Shown: in pieces, positions 40,706 to 50,029 of the stretch
How positions within the stretch are numbered: the stretch's first letter is position 1
Layout: every line of letters starts with the position of its first letter
Source of the DNA: Rhodothermales bacterium
GTDB taxonomy: Bacteria > Bacteroidota > Rhodothermia > Rhodothermales > Bin80
DNA length: 58,481 bases
Reading direction: 5' to 3'
NCBI GenBank assembly: GCA_012271205.1
Contig: JAAXGT010000056.1
Span: 1-58,481 of the forward strand
The notes under the pieces: generated by a model
Told to the model about the DNA's origin: nothing
Database searches by the model: none
Seen by the model: the letters and a program-made list of their open reading frames with translations, nothing else
Translations under genes and position numbers: made by a program

Positions 40706-42166
40706 CTAAAGCCATGAATTCGCCCGTACACCCAAATGCAACTGTACGGTCTTGAGTTCAGTGAATTCATCCACGGAGAAACGTCCAAGCTCGCGTCCGA
40801 GGCCACTGTCCCGGTATCCTCCAAACGGCAGTTCCGCATAGCCGTCCATGAAGCAATTTATCCAAATCGTGCCCGCGCGCACATGGCGGCTGAATTCGAA
40901 TGCAGTATCTACATCCTGCGTCCAGACACCCGCGCTGAGTCCGTAGCACGTGTCGTTGGCCAAGTCTATAGCTTCGTCGCGTGTATTAAAAGGCAGGATC
41001 GATAGAACCGGTCCAAAAATCTCTTCGCGGGCCAAGGCCATGTCCGGTGCTACGTTCTCAAATACAGTGGGCTCTACAAACCGGCCACAGGCAGTCGGCA
41101 GTACGTTCCCGCCAAGGCGCAACCGTGCCCCGGCCTCCTGACCCTCCTGAATGTGCGCGGTAATCTTTTCTAACTGGGCCTGATTTATGATGGCCCCCAC
41201 CTTGGTGGCCTCGTCCAGAGGATCGCCGGTAACTATGGTGCGTGCTTTCTCGATCACTCGTTCAGTAAAATCTCGGGCAATGCGAGCTTCGACGAGGAGG
41301 CGACTGCCGCTATTGCAGCATTCTCCCATATTGAAATACACTCCAAACACGACGGCATCCAGTGCTGCATCGAGATCAGCATCTGCAAACACTACGTGCG
41401 GATTCTTTCCGCCGAGCTCCAGCGATACCTTCTTCAGGTTGTGTCCAGCCCGGGCTGCAATAGTGCGGCCAACCACTGTAGAGCCCGTAAATGAAATAGC
41501 ATCCAGATCGGCATGGGCAGCCAGATGACTGCCGACGGGATTTCCGTAACCGGTAACGACATTGATCACGCCCGAAGGCACACCGGCTTCCGCGGCCAGT
41601 TCGGCCAAACGCAGGGTTGTGCCTGGCGTTAGTTCACTGGGCTTGGCCACGACTGTACATCCAGCGGCCAGCGCAAAAGGGAGCTTCTGGCTGATGATAA
41701 GCAGCGGAAAATTCCATGGCGTGATCATGCCAACAACGCCCGCAGGCTCCCGCAGGACAAGACCAAGCTTGTTCTTGCCAAGATTATTGTAGGTATCTCC
41801 ATGAACGTTATGCGCGAGCGTGGCGGCGTACTGCCACAAATACGAGGCAGCCTTCATTTCGCCCATCGCCTGCGAGATGGGTTTGCCGCTTTCGAGTGTT
41901 TCCAGCCGGGCCAGCAGCTTGGCATTCTCATCTATTAGCGCGGCTACACGGTTCAGGATAATGGCCTTGTCGCGTCCCTTTACGTATGGCCACGGTCCTT
42001 CGTCAAATGCTTTGCGGGCAGCAGCAATGGCTATATCCACCTCTGAGGGGCCTGCAAGGGTGTACGAGGCGACCGGCGTATCGTGGGCGGGACTCACGGT
42101 AGTCAGGCATTCATCCGTGAGCACGGATTCGCCGTTAATCCAAAGAGGCTTCACATCAGTGGTCAT
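40706..42166 (-). CDS. Aldehyde dehydrogenase (betaine-aldehyde dehydrogenase-like)
   Basis: This 486-residue NAD(P)-dependent enzyme turns an aldehyde into a carboxylic acid. The sequence has PWNFPLLIISQKLPFALAAG, KPSELTPGTTLR, the glutamate motif LELGGKNPHVVF and the cysteine loop MGECCNSGSRL, all complete. An upstream TTG start at 42187 is possible; the ATG at 42166 gives the usual N terminus. It follows the choline-dehydrogenase-like gene after 17 bp. Together they oxidise an alcohol to an acid in two steps, like BetA/BetB, but the surrounding CoA genes argue against simple glycine-betaine synthesis. Confidence 0.9.
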   Translation of the reverse strand: MTTDVKPLWINGESVLTDECLTTVSPAHDTPVASYTLAGPSEVDIAIAAARKAFDEGPWPYVKGRDKAIILNRVAALIDENAKLLARLETLESGKPISQAMGEMKAASYLWQYAATLAHNVHGDTYNNLGKNKLGLVLREPAGVVGMITPWNFPLLIISQKLPFALAAGCTVVAKPSELTPGTTLRLAELAAEAGVPSGVINVVTGYGNPVGSHLAAHADLDAISFTGSTVVGRTIAARAGHNLKKVSLELGGKNPHVVFADADLDAALDAVVFGVYFNMGECCNSGSRLLVEARIARDFTERVIEKARTIVTGDPLDEATKVGAIINQAQLEKITAHIQEGQEAGARLRLGGNVLPTACGRFVEPTVFENVAPDMALAREEIFGPVLSILPFNTRDEAIDLANDTCYGLSAGVWTQDVDTAFEFSRHVRAGTIWINCFMDGYAELPFGGYRDSGLGRELGRFSVDEFTELKTVQLHLGVRANSWL

Positions 42167-42183
42167 AAGCAAAATGAATTTGA

Positions 42184-43773
42184 TCAAGAACCCGTCTTGA
42201 TCATGGCCGCGCCTTTCTCACCAATCATTATCGAAGTAGCCTGTGTGTTGCCGCTGATAAGACGCGGCATGATGGACGCATCGATTACGCGTAACCCTTC
42301 CAAACCGCGTACTCGCAATTCACTGTCCACAACAGCCATTTCATCGTTACCCATCTTGCAAGAGCCTACTGGGTGGTAATCGTTCTTGGACCACTTGCGA
42401 ACATAAGCTGCAACTTCCTCATCCGTCTGTGTCGAAGAGCCCGGCAGCCGTTCACGCGCAATAAACTCACGGAAGGAGGGGGCATCCAAAATGCGTCGTC
42501 CCCAGCGAAACGCCTCCATTGAGATTTGTAGATCATACGGATCATGTAGAAAATTCGGATCAATAGCTGGACCCTCAAGAGGATCATCGCCTCGCAGCGT
42601 AACCGATCCAATACTGCGTGGACGCAAGTGGCAGGTGTTGATCGTAAGTCCGTGGCCCTTAATTTGCATGCGACCATGGTCGACCACATAGGCTGGTAAA
42701 CAGTGGATCTGAATGTCCGGCGATCTCACCTCTTCGGAACTCTTGATGAAGCAGCCAGCTTCCGCGACACATGCGGTTACTGGCCCGGTCTTGTAGAGCA
42801 GGTACTGGAGGCCGTGCCAAATGGCTCGATCCCACCGATCCTGTCCATTGTAGCTGACGGGCCTGCTGCACTCGGCCGCAATGTACACGTCCATGTGATC
42901 TTGAAAATTCTTGCCTACCCCCGGCAAGTCGTGCTGGGGCGTAATACCGTGCAAGGCGATTTCGTCTGCAGGGCCTATGCCGGAAAGCAGAAGCAGCTTC
43001 GGCGAATTCACTGCCCCGCCACTGAGGATAACTTCGCGCTCGGCGCGGACTTCACAGGTCTTGCCTCCGTGCAGGTATTCGATTCCGACTGCTCGTCCCT
43101 TTTTCATCAGAATGCGCGACGCCAAGGCCTTGGTGCGCACGGTCATGTTTTTCCGGTTCGGTCGTAAAAAGGCTGTGGCGGCACTCTCCCGACGCACGTT
43201 CCGCTGCGTTACCTGGTAGAAGCTGACACCCGCCTGCCGTGCACCATTGAGGTCCGGGTTATATGGAATTCCCACTTCCTGCGCACTGCGCACAAAGGCA
43301 CGCGTCAGCACATTATGCTGCGTCTGATCTGCCACATTCAGCGGGCCGTCGCGTCCATGATATTCATCCACAAAACGCTCATTATTTTCAGAGCGCTTGA
43401 AATACGGAAGGGCATCTTCATAGCCCCATCCTTTGCAACCCAGATCACGCCATTCATCAAAATCCAGCCGGTGGCCCCGGATATAGATCATGGCGTTGAT
43501 CGAAGTACTGCCCCCAAGGGTGCGCCCTTGGGGGTAGTGCATCTCACGGTTGTTTACGTGCTTCTGGGGCACCGTTTTGAAACCCCAGTTTACCTTCTTG
43601 CCCGTGAGCTTGGTAAATCCTGCAGGCATGTGAATAAGCGGGGACCGATCTTTCGGCCCTGCTTCCAACAGCAATACGCGTACAAACGGATTTTCGGAAA
43701 GCCGGTGGGCCACTGCACACCCTGCTGCACCAGCTCCGACAACGACATAATCGAAGACCTTGTGGTCCTTCAT
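42184..43773 (-). CDS. Choline dehydrogenase-like GMC oxidoreductase
   Basis: This 529-residue FAD-dependent alcohol dehydrogenase has DYVVVGAGAAGCAVAHRL, the GMC signature GRTLGGSTSINAMIYIRGH, the second signature GAVNSPKLLLLSGIGP and a C-terminal active-site block NDYHPVGSCKMG with NTQATSIMIGEKGA. It is close to choline/PEG/alkanol dehydrogenases. Its ATG (43773) overlaps the stop of the enoyl-CoA hydratase gene. It likely oxidises a primary alcohol to the aldehyde used by the next gene product and passes electrons to the respiratory chain or to ETF. The substrate cannot be read from the sequence. Confidence 0.9.
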   Translation of the reverse strand: MKDHKVFDYVVVGAGAAGCAVAHRLSENPFVRVLLLEAGPKDRSPLIHMPAGFTKLTGKKVNWGFKTVPQKHVNNREMHYPQGRTLGGSTSINAMIYIRGHRLDFDEWRDLGCKGWGYEDALPYFKRSENNERFVDEYHGRDGPLNVADQTQHNVLTRAFVRSAQEVGIPYNPDLNGARQAGVSFYQVTQRNVRRESAATAFLRPNRKNMTVRTKALASRILMKKGRAVGIEYLHGGKTCEVRAEREVILSGGAVNSPKLLLLSGIGPADEIALHGITPQHDLPGVGKNFQDHMDVYIAAECSRPVSYNGQDRWDRAIWHGLQYLLYKTGPVTACVAEAGCFIKSSEEVRSPDIQIHCLPAYVVDHGRMQIKGHGLTINTCHLRPRSIGSVTLRGDDPLEGPAIDPNFLHDPYDLQISMEAFRWGRRILDAPSFREFIARERLPGSSTQTDEEVAAYVRKWSKNDYHPVGSCKMGNDEMAVVDSELRVRGLEGLRVIDASIMPRLISGNTQATSIMIGEKGAAMIKTGS

Positions 43774-44543
43774 CACCTGCCTGAATAGTTCGGTGGGCGC
43801 TTTTCCGTAAAGCTTTTGACGCCTTCGCGCCCGTCCTCGGTAAAGGCGCCGAGCGCACCCGCCAGCGCCTCCATGTGTTCAGGTGAATGTCGCCCGTCGA
43901 CAAGCTGTTTGGCCATCCGCACGGCCAATGGTGCATTCGCAGCTATTTTAGTTGCTAACGCCTTGGCACATGTCAGGAGGTTTGCACCCGGCACGACTTC
44001 CGTGACGAGTCCCCACTCCAAGGCGATGGCGGCATCTATCTGACTGGCTGTCAAGACCAGCGCCTTGGCTCGTGCAGTACCGATAATTTCCGGCAGGCGG
44101 AAGGTGCCTCCCCAACCGGGAACAGTAGCGATCGACACTTCCGGCAAACCAAAGGTGGCCGTGCTTGCGGCAATCCGAAGATCACATGCAAGTGCCAATT
44201 CGAGTCCCCCGCCTAGTGCGACACCATTAACGGCCGCGATCACTGGGACCGGCAACTGGGCCAGCCGCGACAGCACACGATGGCCTGCCGGAATCCACTC
44301 CCGCCACATGCCCAGCGGCTCCAGTCTGGCCCACGCCTTGATGTCGGCACCGGAACAGAAGGCTCTTTCTCCGGCTCCCGTAACGATCACGGCCCGAACG
44401 TCAGACTTGGGCTCCAGTGCGGCGACTGCGCTTTCCAAGTCCTGTATCATCGCCGGATCCACGGCGTTCAGCTTTTCGGGGCGATTCAGCGTGATCGTGA
44501 CCACCGCCCCTTCGCGTTTTACCGTGATTCTATGCTCAGTCAT
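43773..44543 (-). CDS. Enoyl-CoA hydratase/isomerase family protein
   Basis: This 256-residue crotonase-fold protein keeps the oxyanion-hole loops (GAGERAFCSGADIKAW and AVNGVALGGGLELALACDLRIA). At the catalytic-acid region it has LPEVSIATVPGWGGTFRLPE, with glutamate at the first catalytic position. It probably adds water to an unsaturated acyl-CoA or isomerises it. It is coupled on both sides by short overlaps: the CoA-transferase stop overlaps its ATG, and its own stop overlaps the GMC start. This places it firmly in the operon, although no acyl-CoA dehydrogenase gene is present in the window. Confidence 0.88.
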   Translation of the reverse strand: MTEHRITVKREGAVVTITLNRPEKLNAVDPAMIQDLESAVAALEPKSDVRAVIVTGAGERAFCSGADIKAWARLEPLGMWREWIPAGHRVLSRLAQLPVPVIAAVNGVALGGGLELALACDLRIAASTATFGLPEVSIATVPGWGGTFRLPEIIGTARAKALVLTASQIDAAIALEWGLVTEVVPGANLLTCAKALATKIAANAPLAVRMAKQLVDGRHSPEHMEALAGALGAFTEDGREGVKSFTEKRPPNYSGR

Positions 44544-46126
44544 TTTGTTCGTGGCGCGAGCTCGAGATTCATCGGTTCAGGATCAAACAATCTGGGGTCT
44601 ATTACCTGCAAGTCGTCGCTTACCCGCAATTTAATATGAGCCTGAGCCAGTACGTCGCGTTTCAAATCAATTCCCGGTGCGATTTCAGTTACGGTCAGGC
44701 CTTCTGGCAGCAGGCGAAGCACGCACCTCTCAGTGATGTAGGTTACGTGTTGGGCTTGTTGCAAGGCTCGGCGCCCATTGAAGGTGACCTGTTCGACATC
44801 CGGTACGAGCTTCTTGATCTTGCCCTCGCGCTTAATCTGTACAAGCCCGTTGCTGATCGCTAGGCGTAGCCCTCCGGCTGTGAACATGCCAACAAAAACC
44901 AGTCTGCGTGCCTGGGCTGTAATGTCAATGAAACCACCTACGCCGGCGGTTACATGCGGGCATGTCGCGAGGCGGGAAACATTCACATTGCCAAAGCGAT
45001 CGATTTCCAGAAATGAAAGCAAACTTTGGTCAAATCCGCCCCCCTGAAACAGGGTGAATTGATCGGGCGAGGCTATAATGGCTTGGGTCGCACCGGCACA
45101 ACCAAACTGAAAGTCCAGAAGCGGGATTCCCCCAACTGCTCCCTGCTCAATCACCCATGTGACCGCTCCGGCTTGTTCCTCTTCGAGAAGGATTCGAGGT
45201 ACAAGGGCAGATACGCCAAAGCCTAGATTGACTATGTCGCCTTTTCGCAACTCCATGGCGGCGCGCCGCGCCATTGGCTTCACAGGGCTCCAGGGGATCC
45301 GGTCAAACGTGTTGTCTGGAGGCCGGACCTCTCCGCTTATGGCGGGGTCGTACGGCGTTTCTGTAGTCTGCAATTGATTCGGAGCCACTACAATGCAATC
45401 AACGAGAATCCCCGGCACTCGCACCGCTTGCGGTGGAAGTGTGCCGGATTTAACCACGCGCTTGACCTGCGCGATAACAAGCCCCCCGTTATTGTGAACC
45501 GCTAGCGCCTGGTCAAAAATGCCGAGAAAGCTTCCTTCGTGCTCGGTGGTAATGTTGCCATCCTCGTCGGCCGTCGTACCTCTAATAAGAGCAACGTCTA
45601 TTGCAATGGAGCGGTAATACAGCCAATCCTCTCCATCAAAGGACACCCGCTCAACAACGTCATCCGCGCTGCACTCGTTCATGCGGCCGCCCAAAAGCTG
45701 TGGATCCACGAAGGTATCCATTCCAATCTTTGTCAGAATCCCCGGCCGGTGTGCTGCGGCCTCGCGGTGCATGTGGTACAGGACACCGCTGGGGATATTA
45801 TATGCTTGCACCCGGTTTTCGCTAATCATTTGCCAAATACGTGGCGAAGGCATTCTGCTGGGGCCGCTCGGAAAAGATCCGGCGATTACGCAGCTTAGCA
45901 GGCCATCCTGGGCCAAATGATCAACGCCGCCAATGCCGTACATATCGCCCGCGGCAATCGGATGGATCGTTGTCAGGTTACGAGGTCTGCCTGAATCTTG
46001 GAATTTCTGTCCGATAGCAGCCAGTAGGGCATCCGGGCATCCCAATCCACTTGATGCACTGACAGTTACAACCGATCCGTCTCTTATCCGGTCTGCTGCC
46101 GCTTCGGGCGTACACACTTTAGCCAT
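44540..46126 (-). CDS. Acyl-CoA:carboxylate CoA-transferase (fused alpha/beta)
   Basis: This 528-residue enzyme has both CoA-transferase domains in one chain, as in propionate/acetate CoA-transferases. The catalytic glutamate is expected in VIEQGAVGGIPL. GYDP-like IRGTTADEDGNIT and QVKRVVKSGTLPP are typical of the first domain, and GGFIDITAQARRLVFVGMFTAGGL of the second. The longer frame to 46264 is unlikely; the ATG at 46126 gives MAKVCTPEAAADRIRDG and overlaps the Gfo/Idh stop by 8 bp. It activates the carboxylic acid made by the aldehyde dehydrogenase at the expense of another acyl-CoA. Confidence 0.88.
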   Translation of the reverse strand: MAKVCTPEAAADRIRDGSVVTVSASSGLGCPDALLAAIGQKFQDSGRPRNLTTIHPIAAGDMYGIGGVDHLAQDGLLSCVIAGSFPSGPSRMPSPRIWQMISENRVQAYNIPSGVLYHMHREAAAHRPGILTKIGMDTFVDPQLLGGRMNECSADDVVERVSFDGEDWLYYRSIAIDVALIRGTTADEDGNITTEHEGSFLGIFDQALAVHNNGGLVIAQVKRVVKSGTLPPQAVRVPGILVDCIVVAPNQLQTTETPYDPAISGEVRPPDNTFDRIPWSPVKPMARRAAMELRKGDIVNLGFGVSALVPRILLEEEQAGAVTWVIEQGAVGGIPLLDFQFGCAGATQAIIASPDQFTLFQGGGFDQSLLSFLEIDRFGNVNVSRLATCPHVTAGVGGFIDITAQARRLVFVGMFTAGGLRLAISNGLVQIKREGKIKKLVPDVEQVTFNGRRALQQAQHVTYITERCVLRLLPEGLTVTEIAPGIDLKRDVLAQAHIKLRVSDDLQVIDPRLFDPEPMNLELAPRTK

Positions 46127-47138
46127 AACGCACCTTGATGCACATACCGGTTTTCGCTGACTCAAGCACTGATAGTGCGACAGCCAGCGAACGCAGCCCA
46201 TCATTCGCGGTGGCGGAAGGTTCCCCCAAACCATCCAAGGCCCGATTGAACAGTCGTACCGCACGCGTATACAGATTCTCGGAGGGTCCTAACGTGATGA
46301 CCTCTTTCTTGTTGTTCACGCGCCGGTAAATCCGGCCCACCGGGCGCTGGGTCATCACATTCTCGGCAAACAATGATCCTTCGGTGCCGTGAATCTCGAG
46401 TCCCGTACCGGCGTGCGCAATTGTGAATGCGTCATGGAATTGTGCCATAACACCGCGCCGGAAGCGCATAACCCCCATAACTGCGTCCTCAATCCCTTCA
46501 TGGGCCATACCTTGGGACGCAGTTTGGGCGCTGACCTCAACGACTTCATCCTCCAGTATAAAGCGCAGCGTGTCGGTATCATGTACGGTAATGTCGAGCA
46601 CAACGCCGGCGCCGGCGTCCGGGTTGTTGATACGCCAAGTACGCAAATGCTGGGGCAATGAAACCGCATGAAAAACTCGTGCCGCAAGTGGCCTGCCAAT
46701 AGCGCCACGGCGTATAAGGCTCCGTAGCTTGCGGTGTGTCACGGCATTACGCAAGTGATGATTGGTGCCCATTATGACGCCTGCCTCCTCGCAGGCATGG
46801 ATCATTTTGCGTGCGTCGCTCAGTGTAAGCGCCAATGGTTTTTCGCAAAGCACATGCTTTCCCGCAGCCGCTGCTGCCACGGTTTCTTCTTTGTGGCGCT
46901 CGTTGGTAGAGCTGATGTAAATCACATCGATCTCCGGGTCGCTTAGTAATGCATCGAGGTTGTCGTAGATGCGTTCCACGTTCAGTTCTTGGGCGAGCCG
47001 CCGGCCACGGCGCATTGAGCGGCTCATGACGGCCACTGCGCGGCTGTCCTGCTGCGCGTTAATCGCCCGGATCATGTATTCACGAGCTATCGTGCTCGCC
47101 CCAATAATGCCCCAACCTTTTTTAGGCACTGTGATCAA
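46119..47138 (-). CDS. Gfo/Idh/MocA-family oxidoreductase
   Basis: This 339-residue NAD(P)-dependent enzyme has GIIGASTIAREYMI as its Rossmann loop, GKHVLCEKPLALTL with the catalytic lysine, and VVLDITVHDTDTLRFIL. It resembles 1,5-anhydro-D-fructose reductases and other sugar 3-dehydrogenases, which suggests that the imported substrate contains a sugar ring. The start is TTG at 47138 or GTG at 47129. It is the first gene of the minus-strand operon and overlaps the CoA-transferase start. It is a different enzyme from iolG: the two share the family but little else. Confidence 0.85.
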   Translation of the reverse strand: MITVPKKGWGIIGASTIAREYMIRAINAQQDSRAVAVMSRSMRRGRRLAQELNVERIYDNLDALLSDPEIDVIYISSTNERHKEETVAAAAAGKHVLCEKPLALTLSDARKMIHACEEAGVIMGTNHHLRNAVTHRKLRSLIRRGAIGRPLAARVFHAVSLPQHLRTWRINNPDAGAGVVLDITVHDTDTLRFILEDEVVEVSAQTASQGMAHEGIEDAVMGVMRFRRGVMAQFHDAFTIAHAGTGLEIHGTEGSLFAENVMTQRPVGRIYRRVNNKKEVITLGPSENLYTRAVRLFNRALDGLGEPSATANDGLRSLAVALSVLESAKTGMCIKVRYG

Positions 47139-47443
47139 CGGCGATTATAAGTAATACGGCCAATCATATTAAGCAAAGCACTGGATATCAAGATACGGTG
47201 TGCCGCTCCACTGAATCGCCAAATTATGTCAGAAACGGTGAATTGTGCCGTATCACCCAGAATCATCGACTGCGAGCATGTTCGTAAGGCGGATCCAAGC
47301 GTAACCCAGGTAATCGGTTGAGCGGCCCCTCCACCAAGCGGCAGAATAGCGGCACTCAAACAGGATGTCTATTCTTCATGTCTCCCCGCAACCCTTGCGC
47401 CGTTAACTGCGTGCAACGTCCCTTTGCGTCAGATATCCGTGAA
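47139..47443. promoter_or_regulatory. Divergent intergenic region, operon promoters
   Basis: The catabolic operon on the minus strand and etfBA on the plus strand both start from this 305-bp gap, so it must hold two promoters and may hold a shared operator. A TATAAT sequence occurs on the minus strand at about 47145-47150, close before the Gfo/Idh start, but it lacks a convincing -35 partner. No repeat-type operator stood out. Confidence 0.35.
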
Positions 47444-48193
47444 ATGAACATTGCCGTCTGTATTAAGCAGGTTGCAGATACTGAAGCTAAGCTGGATTTG
47501 GATTCCACTGGAAAGCAGGTGCTGGAGGATGGGCTGGCCTGGATAATTAATCCGCATGATGAATCAGCAATTGAAGCGGCCCTCCAGTTAAGCAACGCAC
47601 ACAAGGGTAATGTAACATTGATTGCCTTGGGGCCTCCTCGTGTGGAAAATGCTATTCGCCAAGGCTTGGCAATGGGTGCAGACCGGGCCACCCATTTGGT
47701 AACGGATACCATGCCCCACGACCCACATGTAGTTGCCCGCGCGCTGGTGCCGTTACTCGCCTCGGCCAACTTTGACCTTGTGCTGACAGGGCAGGTAGCT
47801 ATCGACGGAGCCGGGCAACAAGTTCCGCAGCGCTTGGCCGTGGAACTGGGATGGCCTTGCGTAACCGCTGTAGAGCATTTGGTGGTAGACGGCCTGAGCG
47901 TGACGGCACGGCGGCCTGTCGACCAGGGAGAAGAGGTCTACCGCTTATCGCTGCCAGCTGTGATCGGCATCAACCGACGTCTTGGTGAGCCGCGCTACCC
48001 ATCTTTTCGGGGTATTATGCAAGCAAAGAAGAAGCCTGTCGAAGCAAGACAGGTAAGCCTGAGTGACAGCAGCATTACAGTGGAGCGGCTGCACTTGCCT
48101 GTCACGAAATCAAGTGGCCAGATTGTGCCCTTCTCACCGGAAACCTCTGCGCATATAGCAGAGCTGCTTCGGCAGGAAGCCAAAGTTATTTGA
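47444..48193 (+). CDS. etfB: Electron transfer flavoprotein beta subunit
   Basis: This 249-residue subunit binds AMP and forms a heterodimer with EtfA to carry electrons from acyl-CoA or other flavin dehydrogenases to the quinone pool. The family start MNIAVCIKQVADTEAKLDLD and the later block GQVAIDGAGQQVPQRLAVELGW are clear. A longer open frame starts at 47318, but the ATG at 47444 gives the normal N terminus. Its stop overlaps the etfA start (48190-48193). It is divergent from the GMC/CoA operon and probably serves its dehydrogenases. Confidence 0.92.
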   Translation: MNIAVCIKQVADTEAKLDLDSTGKQVLEDGLAWIINPHDESAIEAALQLSNAHKGNVTLIALGPPRVENAIRQGLAMGADRATHLVTDTMPHDPHVVARALVPLLASANFDLVLTGQVAIDGAGQQVPQRLAVELGWPCVTAVEHLVVDGLSVTARRPVDQGEEVYRLSLPAVIGINRRLGEPRYPSFRGIMQAKKKPVEARQVSLSDSSITVERLHLPVTKSSGQIVPFSPETSAHIAELLRQEAKVI

Positions 48194-49161
48194 CTTACAT
48201 GTCCCCAATTCTTGTGATTGTAGAAATGCAGAGGGGTGGCATTCGTGCTGCCAGTCGCGAGGCCTTCACAGTGGCTGAGGCCATTGCACAGGCTGAAGGT
48301 AAGTCTTGGGGTACGCTGACTTTGGGACAGAGAGACACAGGCAGGATCGATACTTCGCAAGGTGTTCAGGAGACGGACACGGCTCTTTCGGCACTGAATC
48401 CGGCCGTTTGTGCCTCAGCCGTGGCGAAAGCGGCTGTGGGAGCCGAGTACTTGCTTATGACCCATACGGCGCTAGGTGCGGACCTCGTGGGTCGGGTGGC
48501 GCAGCACCTGAATGTGCCGCTTGCGTCCGACTGCGTGGACTTCGAAATAAGGGGGACGGATATCGTATTTACACGCTCACTGTATGGCGGAAAGGTGCTC
48601 TGTGATATACGTGTAAATGCCACTCCGGTACTGGCAACTTTTCGGCCACGGGCGGTGGCGCCACCCGCTGAAGGCCAGATGCTTGGGTTGCAGGAACTAC
48701 TGGACATTCCCGAAGCAGAAACAGGCATGCAGGTCGAATCTGTACCTGCCGCTGTTCGCGAAAGGCTGGATGTCACAGAAGCCGCTATCGTTGTCAGTGG
48801 TGGGCGAGGCATGCAGGGGCCTAAAAACTGGCGCATACTTGAGGAGCTCGCAAATGCTCTGGGGCCGCGGGCAACGCTGGCCTGTTCACGTCCGGTCAGT
48901 GACGATGGATGGAGACCGCGCAGTGAGCATGTCGGCCAGACGGGCCGTGCCATTGCCCCGGACTTGTACGTAGCAGTCGGCATTTCGGGGGCAATTCAGC
49001 ACGTCGCAGGAATAGCGCGTTCAAAGTTCATTTTAGCAATAAACAAGGATCCCAACGCGCCCATTTTCAAGGTGGCCGACTACGGAATAGTAGGCAACTT
49101 GTTCGAGGTAGTGCCCTCACTGACGAAGGCCATTCGTGCTTTGAAAAACAGGAACGAATAG
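48190..49161 (+). CDS. etfA: Electron transfer flavoprotein alpha subunit
   Basis: This 323-residue partner of EtfB carries the FAD. The C-terminal FAD-binding domain has SGGRGMQGPKNWRILEELA, ACSRPVSDDGW, HVGQTGRAIAPDLYVAVGIS and NKDPNAPIFKVADYGIVGN. ATGs at 48190 or 48199 are possible; the first overlaps the etfB stop. No ETF-quinone oxidoreductase gene is present in the window, so the electrons must be passed on by one encoded elsewhere. Confidence 0.93.
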   Translation: MTYMSPILVIVEMQRGGIRAASREAFTVAEAIAQAEGKSWGTLTLGQRDTGRIDTSQGVQETDTALSALNPAVCASAVAKAAVGAEYLLMTHTALGADLVGRVAQHLNVPLASDCVDFEIRGTDIVFTRSLYGGKVLCDIRVNATPVLATFRPRAVAPPAEGQMLGLQELLDIPEAETGMQVESVPAAVRERLDVTEAAIVVSGGRGMQGPKNWRILEELANALGPRATLACSRPVSDDGWRPRSEHVGQTGRAIAPDLYVAVGISGAIQHVAGIARSKFILAINKDPNAPIFKVADYGIVGNLFEVVPSLTKAIRALKNRNE

Positions 49162-49201
49162 CGGACAACGCGCCTCCAGGCTTTTCCTCGTATCGTCGCG
49201 T

Positions 49202-50029
49202 CTAGCTGTGAAAGTCCATCTCGTTGTTCCCAACCAAGTCCAACGCAGAGAGGGGAGCTTGGTCGCGGAGACCGGCATGGGAGCGGGCCCCATTGTAGCG
49301 GGGTGCCACGGGTGAAGGGGGGGGGGGTACGCGTTCCTCGGAGACGGCACAGGTTGGGGCGCAGGTCCCTTCGTGTAAGGCGGTTTGAATGAAGCGTTCG
49401 GCTTGGCCATGGGATCGCAGGCGGTTGAGTGCGGAGAGGTTTCAGGCCCCGGCGACAGCAGCGTGTCGCGAAGTGTCTGGAGGTGTGGCCGGCACCGTTG
49501 CCGGTCAGGAGGCGGGGCAGGAGAGGCCGGGTAGCGCCGGGCAGAGAGCCGGGCCGCCCCAGCACCGGGGGAATCCAGGCGCTGGTTGTGGGTGACCCAG
49601 TGTCCGGGGCGACGAAAGCATCCGTTTTCTTTTGAAGTCTCGGTACCGCTGATCGCCCGGGGGAGGGCAGACCGGGCGATGGGGCGGGTCCAGCACGGCG
49701 AGGCGGTTGCGTCCTTCGGCCCGCAATAGGCGTGACACCGTGCAGGAGGCGACCCCACCCGTTGGCTGAGGTGGCGGCCGGTATAGCACCGCCGCTGCAT
49801 CCCGATGCGGGCGCGCGATTGCGGGGAAGTCTGATACAGACCGCGATGCGGCTTCGAAGAACGGGCTTCCGTCCCGCTAGGCTCTTTCGTGGCCCCCCAC
49901 GTATACGCTGTGCGTGTACTTACGGCCACGGCTTGAGCAACATCGCGTACAGGAAGCCCTTCCTGGAAGAGGCGTCGCCCCAGCCTTGCTCAATTTTTCG
50001 GCTTAACGAACCTTTTTGTGTTGGTTCAT
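49202..50029 (-). pseudogene. IS481-family transposase, frameshifted
   Basis: Reading leftward from the ATG at 50029 gives MNQHKKVR, then after a lost base LSRKIEQ, VSTRTAYTW with KPHRG (helix-turn-helix), later the core blocks in altered frames (RFERPGHWVTHNQRLDSPGAG), and at the end ALDLVGNNEMDFHS before a stop at 49204-49202. These are typical IS481 parts, but at least three frame changes and lost catalytic segments separate them. A run of 11 G lies at 49317-49327 inside it. The element sits just downstream of etfA. Confidence 0.8.

Noticed and set aside
44540-46264. Longer CoA-transferase frame starting at 46264
   Set aside because: The extra 46 residues match no family start and lie over the Gfo/Idh gene; the ATG at 46126 gives the usual N terminus.
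49317-49327. Run of 11 G as a possible phase-variation tract
   Set aside because: It lies in the dead IS481 transposase, so slippage there has no gene to switch; noted only as a site where read errors are likely.
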